Positions 26,584-35,007 of a DNA stretch of 64,000 nucleotides are shown here, piece after piece; position 1 is the stretch's first letter, and each line of letters begins with the position of its first letter. The translations under genes were made by a program, and so were the position numbers. The notes beneath the pieces are model-generated. The model was not told where the DNA came from. It was given only the letters and a program-made list of their open reading frames with translations, and did no database searches. The stretch lies in contig JARZZM010000013.1 of NCBI GenBank assembly GCA_030130125.1, forward strand, positions 1 to 64,000, given 5' to 3'. This stretch comes from Thermoproteota archaeon (lineage in GTDB: Archaea; Korarchaeota; Korarchaeia; Korarchaeales; Korarchaeaceae).

Positions 26584-26609
26584 AACATATGTTTTCGTTA
26601 TATATAACG
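26584..26609. promoter_or_regulatory. Promoter with two adjacent perfect palindromes
   Basis: Two palindromes stand side by side: AACATATGTT (26584-26593) and CGTTATATATAACG (26596-26609). The second contains the TATA box for the HTH gene (start codon at 26545). Both share GTTAT/ATAAC-like arms, as expected for a dimeric regulator that blocks its own TATA box. Confidence 0.5.
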
Positions 26610-26666
26610 GTATGCGTTCGGTAAAACGGGACCTTTTGCTATTTATACCTCACGTCATAAAAAAGA

Positions 26667-27773
26667 TTAGGATGAGGAAACGATCACCTTATTATTCTTC
26701 TCGAGATCCCTCACCATTTGGGGCATTACCGCCCAAGTGCTATGAACGACTACCTCTCCCCATCCCGATCCAATCAATTCCCTCGACAGACTGAACATGA
26801 GCAGTTTGTCGAAATCGCTCTCGTTAGAGAGGGCCCTCTCATCACTGAGCAGCTTAATCATTGTCGCTGCCACTAGGGAATCCTCCAGCCTCTCAGCGAG
26901 CTTGCCTTTACCCTTGGGATCTGCTGGAAGCCTAGCATTCCTGACGAGCTCCCTATCTATCTCCCTCACGACCTCGCTAGCAATTAGGGACAATTTAGCC
27001 TCCGTTTCCTTGAGAGCGAGCCTTTCCTCATCTATGGGCAACTCCTTAGCAACTACTTCGGCTTCTCTGTCTAAAAGTTCTTGGATCTCAGCTCTCCTGA
27101 TGTCTATATAGTCCAATGCCTCCAGCTTGACCTCGTTGAATGTCCTCCACCTCAGGAGGTTCACCGGCTCCTCCGGCACTATCTCATTCGGATCATATCT
27201 GACCTCCTCCGTGGAGAGCATCGCATCCAAGATCTCATCCAGATCAAAGAATACGCTGGCCTCCCTTACAGCGGCTGCGGGATCGTCCGCGGCGTGTATG
27301 ATGTTGAGCACCCTGTTGGTACCCTTCAGGTCATACCTCAGGTTCCCCGGTTTACCAGCATCCGGAGTTGTCGGGCCGATTATGTCCCTCAGCTTGGCGC
27401 TCAGGTGCTCGAACTCCCCGGGGTCCCCAATTAGGATCATCGGGATCACCGGGGCCTGGCTGAATACCTTGGGCATAATCCACCAAGAATCGAAGTACTT
27501 CTGCTTCACGAACATGTAGAGCTCATCTATGAGGGTCTCGTCCATCTCGGTGACCTTCATTGCTACGGGAATAAGTCCGGATTCTTTCAGCCTGCTTATG
27601 ACCTCTGGAGCGAGGCCTCGCACGAACGCATCAGGCTTCACCATGGCGAAGGTCATCTTGGGTAGCGAGGAGATGTGCTCCTCGTCGGCCTCGGAGGTGA
27701 ACTTATCCTTGAGCTCCGCGAAGACGGGCCTCTCGACCTCGTCTTCCCTTTCGAAGTAGCTTAGTGGATCCAT
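26667..27773 (-). CDS. Nucleoside diphosphate kinase domain fused to an unknown C-terminal domain
   Basis: Residues ~38-185 form an NDP kinase: MTFAMVKPDAFVRGL (substrate Lys), then GPTTPDAGKPGNLRYDL and the active-site His in LNIIHAADDPAAAVREASVFF (usual form IHGSDS). The kinase would equalise NTP pools. The remaining ~180 residues (from about VRYDPNEIVPEEP) are mostly helical and charged, with a Leu-rich end, and are not recognised. Typical NDP kinases are ~150 residues, so this 368-residue protein is unusual. The ATG at 27773 is chosen: it follows a GGGGTGAT ribosome site, 4 bp after the aglB stop. Confidence 0.75.
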   Translation of the reverse strand: MDPLSYFEREDEVERPVFAELKDKFTSEADEEHISSLPKMTFAMVKPDAFVRGLAPEVISRLKESGLIPVAMKVTEMDETLIDELYMFVKQKYFDSWWIMPKVFSQAPVIPMILIGDPGEFEHLSAKLRDIIGPTTPDAGKPGNLRYDLKGTNRVLNIIHAADDPAAAVREASVFFDLDEILDAMLSTEEVRYDPNEIVPEEPVNLLRWRTFNEVKLEALDYIDIRRAEIQELLDREAEVVAKELPIDEERLALKETEAKLSLIASEVVREIDRELVRNARLPADPKGKGKLAERLEDSLVAATMIKLLSDERALSNESDFDKLLMFSLSRELIGSGWGEVVVHSTWAVMPQMVRDLEKNNKVIVSSS

Positions 27774-27777
27774 TAGA

Positions 27778-29802
27778 TCACCCCTTGACCTTGAAGATGG
27801 CCACCTCGACATACCCTTTATTCTTACCCACGTGAACCAAGTCGAAGTAGTTCAGCTTGGCTCCACCTATCGCGTTGAGGGCCATCTTGTATAAAGTGGT
27901 ATTCAGCGTGTAATCCGTAGGAAGAGAGCGCCCCGTGGTTTTATCGTAGATGAAGAACTTCTGGAGGTCTTGAGCGAACCACTTCCTAGCCTCATCAGGT
28001 CTGTAGGGGCTGTGTTGGAACTCTCCAGCTATCCAAGCCATGGCTACCCACTTACCACCTCCCGAGAACTGTCCCACCTCTCTGGGCACATCAACGACGA
28101 CGTAGGTGGCGTTGAATCTGCTTGCTAGGTCTAACATCCTCTCCTCGGGACCTATAAAGGCCTTGGCCACGAGCCTTATCTGGGTGGAGTTTATGGTGAG
28201 CCCGTCAACAATCGTTATCTTCCCCGCTCCGGTCTGCATCCAGTAACCGTAGTCCCACCAGGAGATTACGACCTCATCGGGCTTTGTATTATGCTTTAAC
28301 CACTCCAACGCATCCTTCCATCCCTCAGTGAAGCCGAGCGGGTACTCCATGGCCTCTTGGAAGGTGAGGACGTACTCGGAGTGTCCAGCCCCGTAATTCC
28401 TTATGTGACCTTGGAAGGCGACTGGAAGCACCACCAAGAGGATCATTATCGTGATGGGAACCTTCATCATCACCAGCTTCTTGGATATGGGGAGACTACC
28501 GCCTCTCTTCTTCTTAGCCCTCTCTAGGGATCTCACCTTCTTCATGTAAGGCTCCGAGAACACCACTATCCTGTAAGCGAAGAAACCCGACACGAGCGCC
28601 ACGAATGGCGCGGCTAAGGGGGGCAGCCTCACTATACTTGTGGCGAAGTAGAGGGATATCAGGGTCATGAGGCTTATCATGAGCTCGTCGTCGTTCCTCC
28701 ATCCCTCCACCAGAAGGAAGAAGAGGCCCAGCACTCCAGGTATTAGGAGCGTGGTCAGGGTCTCCACAGTCGCTCCAGCACCATGCTCAGCCACGGTTTC
28801 GACGACATTTCCCTGTGGAAGCTTTACTGAGGGGAATAGAACCCTCATCAGCCTGCCCGTAAGGGGCTGGTATATGCCCAAGGCGAAGAACGCAACGAGC
28901 AGGATCAGCCCGACCCCAACGGATACAATCCTCCTCCGCTCGCTCAGGGCCCTCACGTTGATCTTTGGGAGGGAGATGTAGACTAGAGCCGCCAGTAAAG
29001 AGGCCCAGACGAGCGTGCTCTCCACGCTTATGTAGAGCTTCCTGTAAGCTTGGTTGGAGAGGAATCCGAAGCTGGCCAGTAACACATAGAGGGGGGGCAA
29101 CCCCAATGCCAGACCCTCACGCCAGTCCAGCCTATTCAGTAAGAGGAGGATCATGAGGAGCAATGCGTAGCCGTCGTAGAGCGCCTTGAATCCCGCCCAT
29201 ACCCCTGCTGAGTAAACTAGGAAGAGACCGCTAAGTCCGGAGTAAGCCAGCACCTTCCATTCCTCCTCACTCCCCATGGCCTTTATCGTGAAGTACATGG
29301 AGGTCATGAGCAGGGGAATGGCGAATTGCTCGTGCCTGTACCATCCTGCTAGGGACCTGTTTATGTAGGCCCAAGATAGGGAGATGGCAAATGCAGACGT
29401 TACGGCCGCCGACCTACCCCACAGCTCCTTAGCCAGCAGGTAGACTGGTATGACCACCAGCGGAGCGAATACCACTGGAATGTACACCACAACAGTGTAA
29501 AGGTCGTTGAAACCGAAGAGAGATGCGATCTTGTAGATCGTGGCACCAGTGTAGTAGTGAAGTATGGGCAGCACCTCGCTAGGATTATAGCTCCAGGGAT
29601 GCCAAGCTAGGGGATCGAAGGTCGGCAGGTGCCCCGTCTTCACTAGGTACTCCGTTATCCTGTAGTGCAGCAACGGGTCGTCAGCGGTTAGGTGGGCCCC
29701 GTACTTGAAGGTGGGGAGGACCCTTATGAAAGCGCCTATGATGTAAGTGACTGCTATGACGAGAACATCGACCAACCCACCCTTCACGCCATCATCGGGC
29801 AA
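27778..29802 (-). CDS. aglB: Oligosaccharyltransferase catalytic subunit (STT3/AglB)
   Basis: Transfers lipid-linked glycan to Asn in secreted proteins. It has about 12 membrane helices; the first external loop carries the acidic motif LTADDPLLHYR, and the soluble domain has the signature SWWDYGYWMQ followed by VDGLTINSTQIRLVAKAF. At 674 residues it is compact compared with many archaeal AglB proteins, with a short C-terminal globular domain. The start is TTG at 29802, supported by an AGGTGA ribosome site 8 nt upstream. It is followed after 4 bp by the NDP-kinase fusion gene. Its likely substrates here include the N-glycosylation-rich beta-propeller protein and OppA. Confidence 0.88.
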   Translation of the reverse strand: MPDDGVKGGLVDVLVIAVTYIIGAFIRVLPTFKYGAHLTADDPLLHYRITEYLVKTGHLPTFDPLAWHPWSYNPSEVLPILHYYTGATIYKIASLFGFNDLYTVVVYIPVVFAPLVVIPVYLLAKELWGRSAAVTSAFAISLSWAYINRSLAGWYRHEQFAIPLLMTSMYFTIKAMGSEEEWKVLAYSGLSGLFLVYSAGVWAGFKALYDGYALLLMILLLLNRLDWREGLALGLPPLYVLLASFGFLSNQAYRKLYISVESTLVWASLLAALVYISLPKINVRALSERRRIVSVGVGLILLVAFFALGIYQPLTGRLMRVLFPSVKLPQGNVVETVAEHGAGATVETLTTLLIPGVLGLFFLLVEGWRNDDELMISLMTLISLYFATSIVRLPPLAAPFVALVSGFFAYRIVVFSEPYMKKVRSLERAKKKRGGSLPISKKLVMMKVPITIMILLVVLPVAFQGHIRNYGAGHSEYVLTFQEAMEYPLGFTEGWKDALEWLKHNTKPDEVVISWWDYGYWMQTGAGKITIVDGLTINSTQIRLVAKAFIGPEERMLDLASRFNATYVVVDVPREVGQFSGGGKWVAMAWIAGEFQHSPYRPDEARKWFAQDLQKFFIYDKTTGRSLPTDYTLNTTLYKMALNAIGGAKLNYFDLVHVGKNKGYVEVAIFKVKG

Positions 29803-29870
29803 ATTAGCTTCACCTTCGGGGATGCCTGACCCCCTCTTATAAAAATTGATCGAGCGCCCGCGGCATCAAT

Positions 29871-29878
29871 GTTATAAG
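29871..29878 (+). promoter_or_regulatory. TATA box for a leaderless DMT transporter gene
   Basis: GTTATAAG lies about 25 bp upstream of ATG 29900, placing the transcript start at or just before the start codon. Confidence 0.45.
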
Positions 29879-29899
29879 ATTGGACCGAGATGAGGCCCA

Positions 29900-30790
29900 A
29901 TGGTGAGATCGGAACCGCCCTTAAACCCGAAACTAGCGCTGGCCGTGGGTATAGCGGCAGTATCCACTGCGAGCATACTGATAAGGTTCAGCGACAGTAA
30001 CCCCCTAATCATAGCAGGTTACAGGATGGCCTTCGCCTCCCTCCTCATGTTAATCCTCTCTGCAAGCTCCCTAAAACAACTAAGAGGTCTCTCCAGCACG
30101 GAAAAAGGGATCCTCCTCTTATCCGGGGTGAGCTTGGCGGCGCACTTTGGTACATGGACGGCCAGCTTGAAGTATACCTCTATAGCTGCAAGCACGGTCA
30201 TAGTGGACTCTTCACCCATATTCGTGGTCCTCCTCTCCTATCTGGCGTTAGGTGAGAGGGTAAACTCTAAGGAGGCGGCGGGCATAGCGATATCCTTTCT
30301 GGGTGCATCGACAATCGCGATGGGCCACATAGATAAGGGGTCCAATCTATTCGGAGATTTCCTCGCACTGATAGGATCTATATCCCTAGCAGCATATTTA
30401 GTGGCTGGGAGGAGGTTGAGGGGGAGGCTCGATCTCGCGCCGTACACGGCATCGGTTTACGGGATATCTGGTATTTCGCTCCTCCTAACAGCTGGAGCTT
30501 TCTGCATCCCCCTCTCTGGCTATCCTCTAAAGGAGTGGGCGATATTCCTAGCGCTGGCTCTCATCCCTAGCGGATTAGGGCATAACTCCTACAACTACGC
30601 CCTAAAGTACCTGAAGGCCTCCATCGTCAGCGTATCCATACTAGGGGAGCCTATTGGCGCATCCATCTTGGCTGCAATCCTGCTGGGTGAGTTACCCCGT
30701 GTCACGACGGTTATTGGGGGCGCCCTAGTTTTAGGTGGGATCTATACAGCCGTCACCTCACAGCGAGGTGCTCCTGATGGGAAGTGTTAG
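29900..30790 (+). CDS. EamA/DMT-family transporter
   Basis: Ten-helix drug/metabolite transporter of 296 residues formed by two EamA repeats. The first repeat begins LALAVGIAAVSTASILIRF and the second SNLFGDFLALIGSISLAAYLVAG; conserved PLI..YRMAFA and LGEPIGASILAAILLGE are seen. Substrate unknown; family members export amino acids, sugars or other small metabolites. It overlaps the MobA gene by 14 bp, so the two are likely cotranscribed. Confidence 0.82.
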   Translation: MVRSEPPLNPKLALAVGIAAVSTASILIRFSDSNPLIIAGYRMAFASLLMLILSASSLKQLRGLSSTEKGILLLSGVSLAAHFGTWTASLKYTSIAASTVIVDSSPIFVVLLSYLALGERVNSKEAAGIAISFLGASTIAMGHIDKGSNLFGDFLALIGSISLAAYLVAGRRLRGRLDLAPYTASVYGISGISLLLTAGAFCIPLSGYPLKEWAIFLALALIPSGLGHNSYNYALKYLKASIVSVSILGEPIGASILAAILLGELPRVTTVIGGALVLGGIYTAVTSQRGAPDGKC

Positions 30791-31583
30791 GGAAGTAGTT
30801 ATCCTAGCCGGGGGGAGGAGCACCAGATTCGGGAGGGATAAACTGACCTACAAAATCGACGGTAAAGAGATAATAGTTATGGTGGCTGAAGCAGCTCGGG
30901 AAATAACGGAGAAAGTCATTCTCTCGGTTAGAAGTGATGAGGATGGCGAGAGACTCTCCAAATTGACTGGGTTGGACTACAGGGTTGATGAACCGCTACC
31001 CTGCACGGGCCCCATCCGGGGAGTGCTCTCCTCGGTCAAAGAGGAGTACACTCTGCTGCTCCCTGCTGACCTGCCTTGGGTGGATGGTGATGTGTTGAAG
31101 TCCTTTCTGGGGATATGCAGGAGCTCCTCAGTCCATATCTGTGGTCTCCTGTGGTCCGCTAAGGGAAGGTACTTGGATCCGATGATCGCTCACATCCGCT
31201 CCTTGGAACCGCTGATCCATGTAAGGAGGGCCTGTCCTCTGAAGAACGTGAGAGTGACCGATATCCATAGGGCCGCTTCCTCCCTCCTGATGATCTCAGC
31301 TGGTCTTCTGGATGACCCTTGGAGGCTCTTAGATGTAGACAGACCCGAAGATCTCACAAGAAGGGAGGGAAAATGGGAAAAAGAACTCCTATACATCGCT
31401 CCCAGAACCTTGGGAGACCCCTACAGGAGGGCCATCGAGGAACTAGAGAGAGGGTCCCTCAGCCGAGCCCGTGAGATGTTTAATTTGGAGCTGCTCGTGT
31501 TTCAAGATGTGGAAAACATCCGCGATCATGTGAGCAGGGACCTGAGATCACTGGGTGGGAAGGATGGAGGTAGTGATAGATAA
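30777..31583 (+). CDS. mobA: MobA-like molybdenum cofactor nucleotidyltransferase
   Basis: NTP-transferase fold that attaches GMP (or CMP) to molybdopterin. The N-terminus has VVILAGGRSTRFGRDKLTYKI, the glycine-rich nucleotide loop with essential Lys, and LLLPADLPWVDGDVL carries the metal-binding Asp. The protein has ~268 residues; the last ~70 (from about REGKWEKELLY) are an extra helical tail that short MobA proteins lack. The ATG at 30777 is preceded by GAGGTG; the longer frame from 30735 lies inside the transporter gene. It complements the moaA/C/D/E genes at 49.5-51.5 kb. Confidence 0.75.
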   Translation: MGSVREVVILAGGRSTRFGRDKLTYKIDGKEIIVMVAEAAREITEKVILSVRSDEDGERLSKLTGLDYRVDEPLPCTGPIRGVLSSVKEEYTLLLPADLPWVDGDVLKSFLGICRSSSVHICGLLWSAKGRYLDPMIAHIRSLEPLIHVRRACPLKNVRVTDIHRAASSLLMISAGLLDDPWRLLDVDRPEDLTRREGKWEKELLYIAPRTLGDPYRRAIEELERGSLSRAREMFNLELLVFQDVENIRDHVSRDLRSLGGKDGGSDR

Positions 31584-32583
31584 GAACGAGACCTTAGAGC
31601 CGGTTGGGAGGTACGACAGGGTCGAGTGCCGTGGGTCAGCTAGGATAAAGGGGACCTTAGAAGCCACCGAGGTCATGTGCAAGGGAAAGCTTGAGGCTGA
31701 GGAGTTGTATGCGGTAAGGGTGGAGGCCAAGGGTCTGAAATGCAGGAAAATCAAGGCAGAAGAGATAATCACGGACTTCCTAGATGCAGGAACGGTGGAA
31801 GTAGAAAAGGCGTACATCCGCGGTTCTGCTAGGGTTAACAGCTCCATCAAGGCGGTTGAGATGAGAGTGGAGGGTTCCCTATCCTGCGCCGCACTAGAGG
31901 TGGAGGAGGCAAGGATCTCAGGCAGTCTCAGAGCCCTGAAAGTAGATGTCAGGCATCTGGAGGTAAAAGGATCCCTTGAGGTAGAAGAGGGGCATATAGA
32001 TCGAGTCTCAGTCGGAGGATCAGCCAAGCTAGGAAGCTGCAAGATACTAGGAATCAGGGTGGGAGGAACCCTAAGAGTAACTGGCAACACTGACATCGGG
32101 GAAGCGGAAACGGGAATGGCTGAGGTGACTGGGCGCTTAACTGGAGGTCTACTGAAAGTAGATGAGGTGCTGAAGGTAAAGGGTGATGTTAGAGTAAGGA
32201 ACTTGAAGGTAAGGGGGGCTCTTAAAGTATCGGGATCACTTTCCGCGGAGGAGGCTCACGTATCCGGGAAGGGTAAGGGTAGATTGGCGGGTGGAAGGGT
32301 CACAGTGGTTGGGGAGGCCACCGAGGTTGAGGGAGAGGAGATCCAACTGATAAACGCCAGAGTCTCGAAGGTGGTCGGAAAGAGGGTGAGGGTAAGGGAT
32401 TCCCGCGTTGGAGTCGTTAATGCAGTGGAGGTCGAAGTGATGGGAAGGTCTAGGGTATCACAAATAGCGGCGGAGAGGGTTTACGTGGCTAGCGGGATGG
32501 TAGAAAAGGTGTACTACACGGAGAAGTTATTTGTATCACCGGAAGCCCAAGTGAAGTGGGAAAAGAAGGTGGCTAGCTTGTGA
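31564..32583 (+). CDS. Bactofilin-like beta-solenoid protein
   Basis: About 339 residues made almost wholly of short strands with a periodic G-x-[VIL]-x-[VA] pattern (for example ARIKGTLEATEVMCKGKLEAEEL, RISGSLRALKV, LEVKGSLEVEEGHI, VRVRNLKVRGALKVSGS). This is the pattern of a right-handed beta-solenoid like bactofilins (polymer-forming cytoskeletal proteins) and DUF342-like proteins. No signal peptide or membrane helix. It overlaps mobA by 20 bp. It could form filaments or a scaffold; function is inference. GTG 31555 is an alternative start. Confidence 0.65.
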   Translation: MEVVIDKNETLEPVGRYDRVECRGSARIKGTLEATEVMCKGKLEAEELYAVRVEAKGLKCRKIKAEEIITDFLDAGTVEVEKAYIRGSARVNSSIKAVEMRVEGSLSCAALEVEEARISGSLRALKVDVRHLEVKGSLEVEEGHIDRVSVGGSAKLGSCKILGIRVGGTLRVTGNTDIGEAETGMAEVTGRLTGGLLKVDEVLKVKGDVRVRNLKVRGALKVSGSLSAEEAHVSGKGKGRLAGGRVTVVGEATEVEGEEIQLINARVSKVVGKRVRVRDSRVGVVNAVEVEVMGRSRVSQIAAERVYVASGMVEKVYYTEKLFVSPEAQVKWEKKVASL

Positions 32584-33051
32584 TCACCCGAGCTTCTCTA
32601 CCGCCTCCTTTAGATTCTTGACAGCCTCCTCTAACAGGCTTGATGCCTTCATCAGAAGCTCCTTGGCTTCATCCAGTCCCTTAACCTTCTTGAGGCCCAA
32701 GATTACACTTAGGGTATCGTCTATCTCCCTCTTCTCCAGCTTCTTGTAAGCCTCCAACACTATCTTGCCTGCCTCGGTCTCACCCTTAAGGTGCTTCTTT
32801 ATGGTGGCCTCGGTCCTTCCAATATCCTCAGCTATTTCAGAAAGGGTCATTCCCGCCTTATCCCTCGCGAGGGCAGCGGCCGCGGTGGCTATGCTATCTA
32901 TCCAAGTCAGCCTGTCCTTGGGATCTCTCAACTGCTCCACAAACTTCGGATCCGTGAGCACTTCGATCAGAGAAGAGATGAGCAGGCTGTACTCCAGCTT
33001 ATGGATCTCCTCCTTGCCCATCGGCTTGAGCGGTATTCCCATCTCGGTCAT
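32584..33051 (-). CDS. Archaeal HTH transcriptional regulator
   Basis: About 155 residues. An N-terminal helical region (KEEIHKLEYSLLISSLIEVL) precedes a helix-turn-helix with TLSEIAEDIGRTEATIKKHLKG, and the C-terminal ~65 residues are a Leu/Lys-rich amphipathic helical region (ELLMKASSLLEEAVKNLKEAVEKL), likely a coiled-coil dimerisation part. ATG 33051 is preferred: GAGGTGG lies 5 nt upstream and a TTTATAAAT box at about 33087-33095 puts the transcript start after the longer start (33069). Target genes unknown. Confidence 0.65.
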   Translation of the reverse strand: MTEMGIPLKPMGKEEIHKLEYSLLISSLIEVLTDPKFVEQLRDPKDRLTWIDSIATAAAALARDKAGMTLSEIAEDIGRTEATIKKHLKGETEAGKIVLEAYKKLEKREIDDTLSVILGLKKVKGLDEAKELLMKASSLLEEAVKNLKEAVEKLG

Positions 33052-33237
33052 GGTACCACCTCTAAGCAAAATATATTCAGTCTAATTTATAAATATTCCA
33101 CTAAATAAATTCTATTAAAGCAGTCTCTCATAAAATAACCAGATATATCTGAAGCGGATATTAATCGTTCTTAATTTAGGAAAAAGCTAACTTAGAAAAA
33201 ATCTTTTATTGGTATACTGCATTACACTAGCGGGGCA

Positions 33238-33528
33238 ATGGCCCGCCTAATGAAAGAGGAAATCGTACTGAGAGGAGGAAAGGCCACAATAATCTGCGTG
33301 GACGAGAAGGAGAGTGGGAAATTCAGGATCTTGTACAGGAAAGACCGCTGGAGGGAAGATGAATGGGTGAGGATAGACTCAGAAGGAGGTGACTCCTACC
33401 TCCAAGTGAGGAGGAGGTTGGGTAAGCTGAAATGCGAGGACCTCAAGCAAGCGCTTGAGGAGATACTTGATAAAGTGGAGGAGCTGGGGGGATTTGGCAG
33501 TGAGGAGTTCGGGGAGAATGAGGACTAA
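33238..33528 (+). CDS. Hypothetical protein upstream of an ArsR-like regulator
   Basis: Ninety-six residues, not recognised. Beta-rich N-terminus (KATIICVDEKESGKFRILYRK) followed by a helix (LKCEDLKQALEEILDKVEEL) and an acidic tail. A CTTTTATT box at about 33203-33210 implies a nearly leaderless transcript. Its end overlaps the HTH gene by 11 bp, so the pair is an operon and this protein may be the regulator's partner. Confidence 0.55.
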   Translation: MARLMKEEIVLRGGKATIICVDEKESGKFRILYRKDRWREDEWVRIDSEGGDSYLQVRRRLGKLKCEDLKQALEEILDKVEELGGFGSEEFGENED

Positions 33529-33988
33529 AAGGAAGGTGGAGGAAGATCTGTCTGAGGCCCCTTTATCCAAGCTATTAAGCGAGATCAGGAAGTTCGAGGA
33601 AAAGTACGGGAAGAGCTTCCAGGAATTCATTTCCTCGTTGAGGGAGGATAGAGCGAGCATGGAGGAACTGGCCGACGGGTTCTTATGGGAGCAGTACGTG
33701 AGCGAGATCCTCAGGAGATCCTCCCTGGGAAGGCTTGAACTGAGCGTTGAGGACGCCAAGAAGCTCACCGAGATCTTCACTCCAGCTAGATTGGAGATAA
33801 TGGGCTACCTAGCCAAGAAGAAGGAGGCCACGGTGTCGGAGATAGCTCGCTCCCTGAGGAGACCTGTTGGTTCAGTGTCCGAGATGTTGAAGATCCTCGA
33901 GTCCAAGGGACTGGTGAAGTCGGAGAGGAGGGGAAAGAGGAAGGTCTATAGCCTGCTGGTGAGGGAGATCTTACTCAGAATGGGATAG
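33518..33988 (+). CDS. Winged-helix (ArsR/MarR-like) regulator
   Basis: About 156 residues. The N-terminal half is helical and charged (RKFEEKYGKSFQEFISSL). The C-terminal half (~85-156) is a winged helix: LTEIFTPARLEIMGYLAKK, TVSEIARSLRRPVGSVSEMLKILESKGLV, then the wing SERRGKRKVYSL. The start at 33518 is the first Met after which the sequence is regulator-like. It is 8 bp upstream of the short UPF0210-like gene, which may be part of the same transcript. Confidence 0.7.
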   Translation: MRTKRKVEEDLSEAPLSKLLSEIRKFEEKYGKSFQEFISSLREDRASMEELADGFLWEQYVSEILRRSSLGRLELSVEDAKKLTEIFTPARLEIMGYLAKKKEATVSEIARSLRRPVGSVSEMLKILESKGLVKSERRGKRKVYSLLVREILLRMG

Positions 33989-33996
33989 GTGCTATC

Positions 33997-35007
33997 ATGA
34001 GGTTCAGGGCAGTTACCCTACATGTGAGGGACCCGGAGGATTACCTCTCCTACTCGGACCTGCTTAAGAAAGTTTCATCCAAGCTGGAGTCCTTCACAAC
34101 TAGGGTAGTATCACCTAGACCGGGAGATGAGCTAGACCTCGATCTTAAAGCGGTATACTCTGGTGAGGGATTAGAGGGTTTCGATAAGGCGTGGGAACTG
34201 CTCAAGGGGGGCTATTTCACCTCCGTGTCCCTGGGGAGAGATCCCTACGCGGCTCATCTAGGGTACACGGCTTCCTTCATAAGGAGGGTGTCCGAGGAGC
34301 TCGGTCCGGAGTACGGAACGATGCTCGCGGTTACGTCAGATCCACCGCCCGAGGGACCTTACTTCCCAGCATCTAGGTCCTCCTCCCTCGGATTGAGCGC
34401 CTCCCTCCTCTACCCCTCGGATCTTTACGGGGCCCTCTACGAGGCGGAGGAGCCAGACACAACAATAAGGCACGTGCTTTCCCTCATATTCAGTGAGGCT
34501 TACGAGGAATTCGTAGATACCGTGGGGGATGAGGCTCCGGTACTTGGTATGGATTACTCTCTCAGTCCATGGATGGATGAGAGCTCGGCTCATGTTGTTA
34601 GCCTCATGGCTAGGGCTCCTTTCATGTCCCCAGGAACGGCAAGAGCAATATTGGAACTCAACAGATCCATAGAGGAGACCTCCAAGGGACTGAAGCCCTT
34701 AGGCTACAACGAGGTAATGCTCCCAATGGCCGAGGACAACCTCCTCAAGCAGATGGCGCTTGAGGGATCCCTCACCGCCAGAGACTTGGTCTCCCTCACT
34801 CCTTACTGTATAGCCGGCTTGGATATGGTCATCCTGCCTAGGTCCACGCCCGACAGGGAGATAGCTGCGCTTATAGGTGACGTCCTGGCTTCGAGCTACG
34901 TTAAAAACAGGGTTCTCGGCGTCAGGATCATTTTAGTGGATGGGGAACCGGGGGAGGAGGTGGAGCTGGGCAGGTTCGGTAAGGTCCCGGTGATGAGGGT
35001 GAACTAG
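33997..35007 (+). CDS. Short, divergent UPF0210 (DUF711)-like protein
   Basis: 336 residues. The C-terminal ~65 residues (YCIAGLDMVILPRSTPDREIAALIGDVLASSY, VLGVRIILVDGEPGEEVELGRFGKVPVM) align clearly with the end of the full-length UPF0210 protein at 36362-37732 (CSTGLDMIVLP, AAIIGDVMALG, LGVRLIPVPGAKEGDEVDFG, GKAPVMPVGR). The N-terminal part is more diverged and ~120 residues shorter. So it is a paralogue inside the same 4-kb neighbourhood. Function unknown. Its stop overlaps the convergent trxB end by 4 bp. Confidence 0.65.
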   Translation: MRFRAVTLHVRDPEDYLSYSDLLKKVSSKLESFTTRVVSPRPGDELDLDLKAVYSGEGLEGFDKAWELLKGGYFTSVSLGRDPYAAHLGYTASFIRRVSEELGPEYGTMLAVTSDPPPEGPYFPASRSSSLGLSASLLYPSDLYGALYEAEEPDTTIRHVLSLIFSEAYEEFVDTVGDEAPVLGMDYSLSPWMDESSAHVVSLMARAPFMSPGTARAILELNRSIEETSKGLKPLGYNEVMLPMAEDNLLKQMALEGSLTARDLVSLTPYCIAGLDMVILPRSTPDREIAALIGDVLASSYVKNRVLGVRIILVDGEPGEEVELGRFGKVPVMRVN

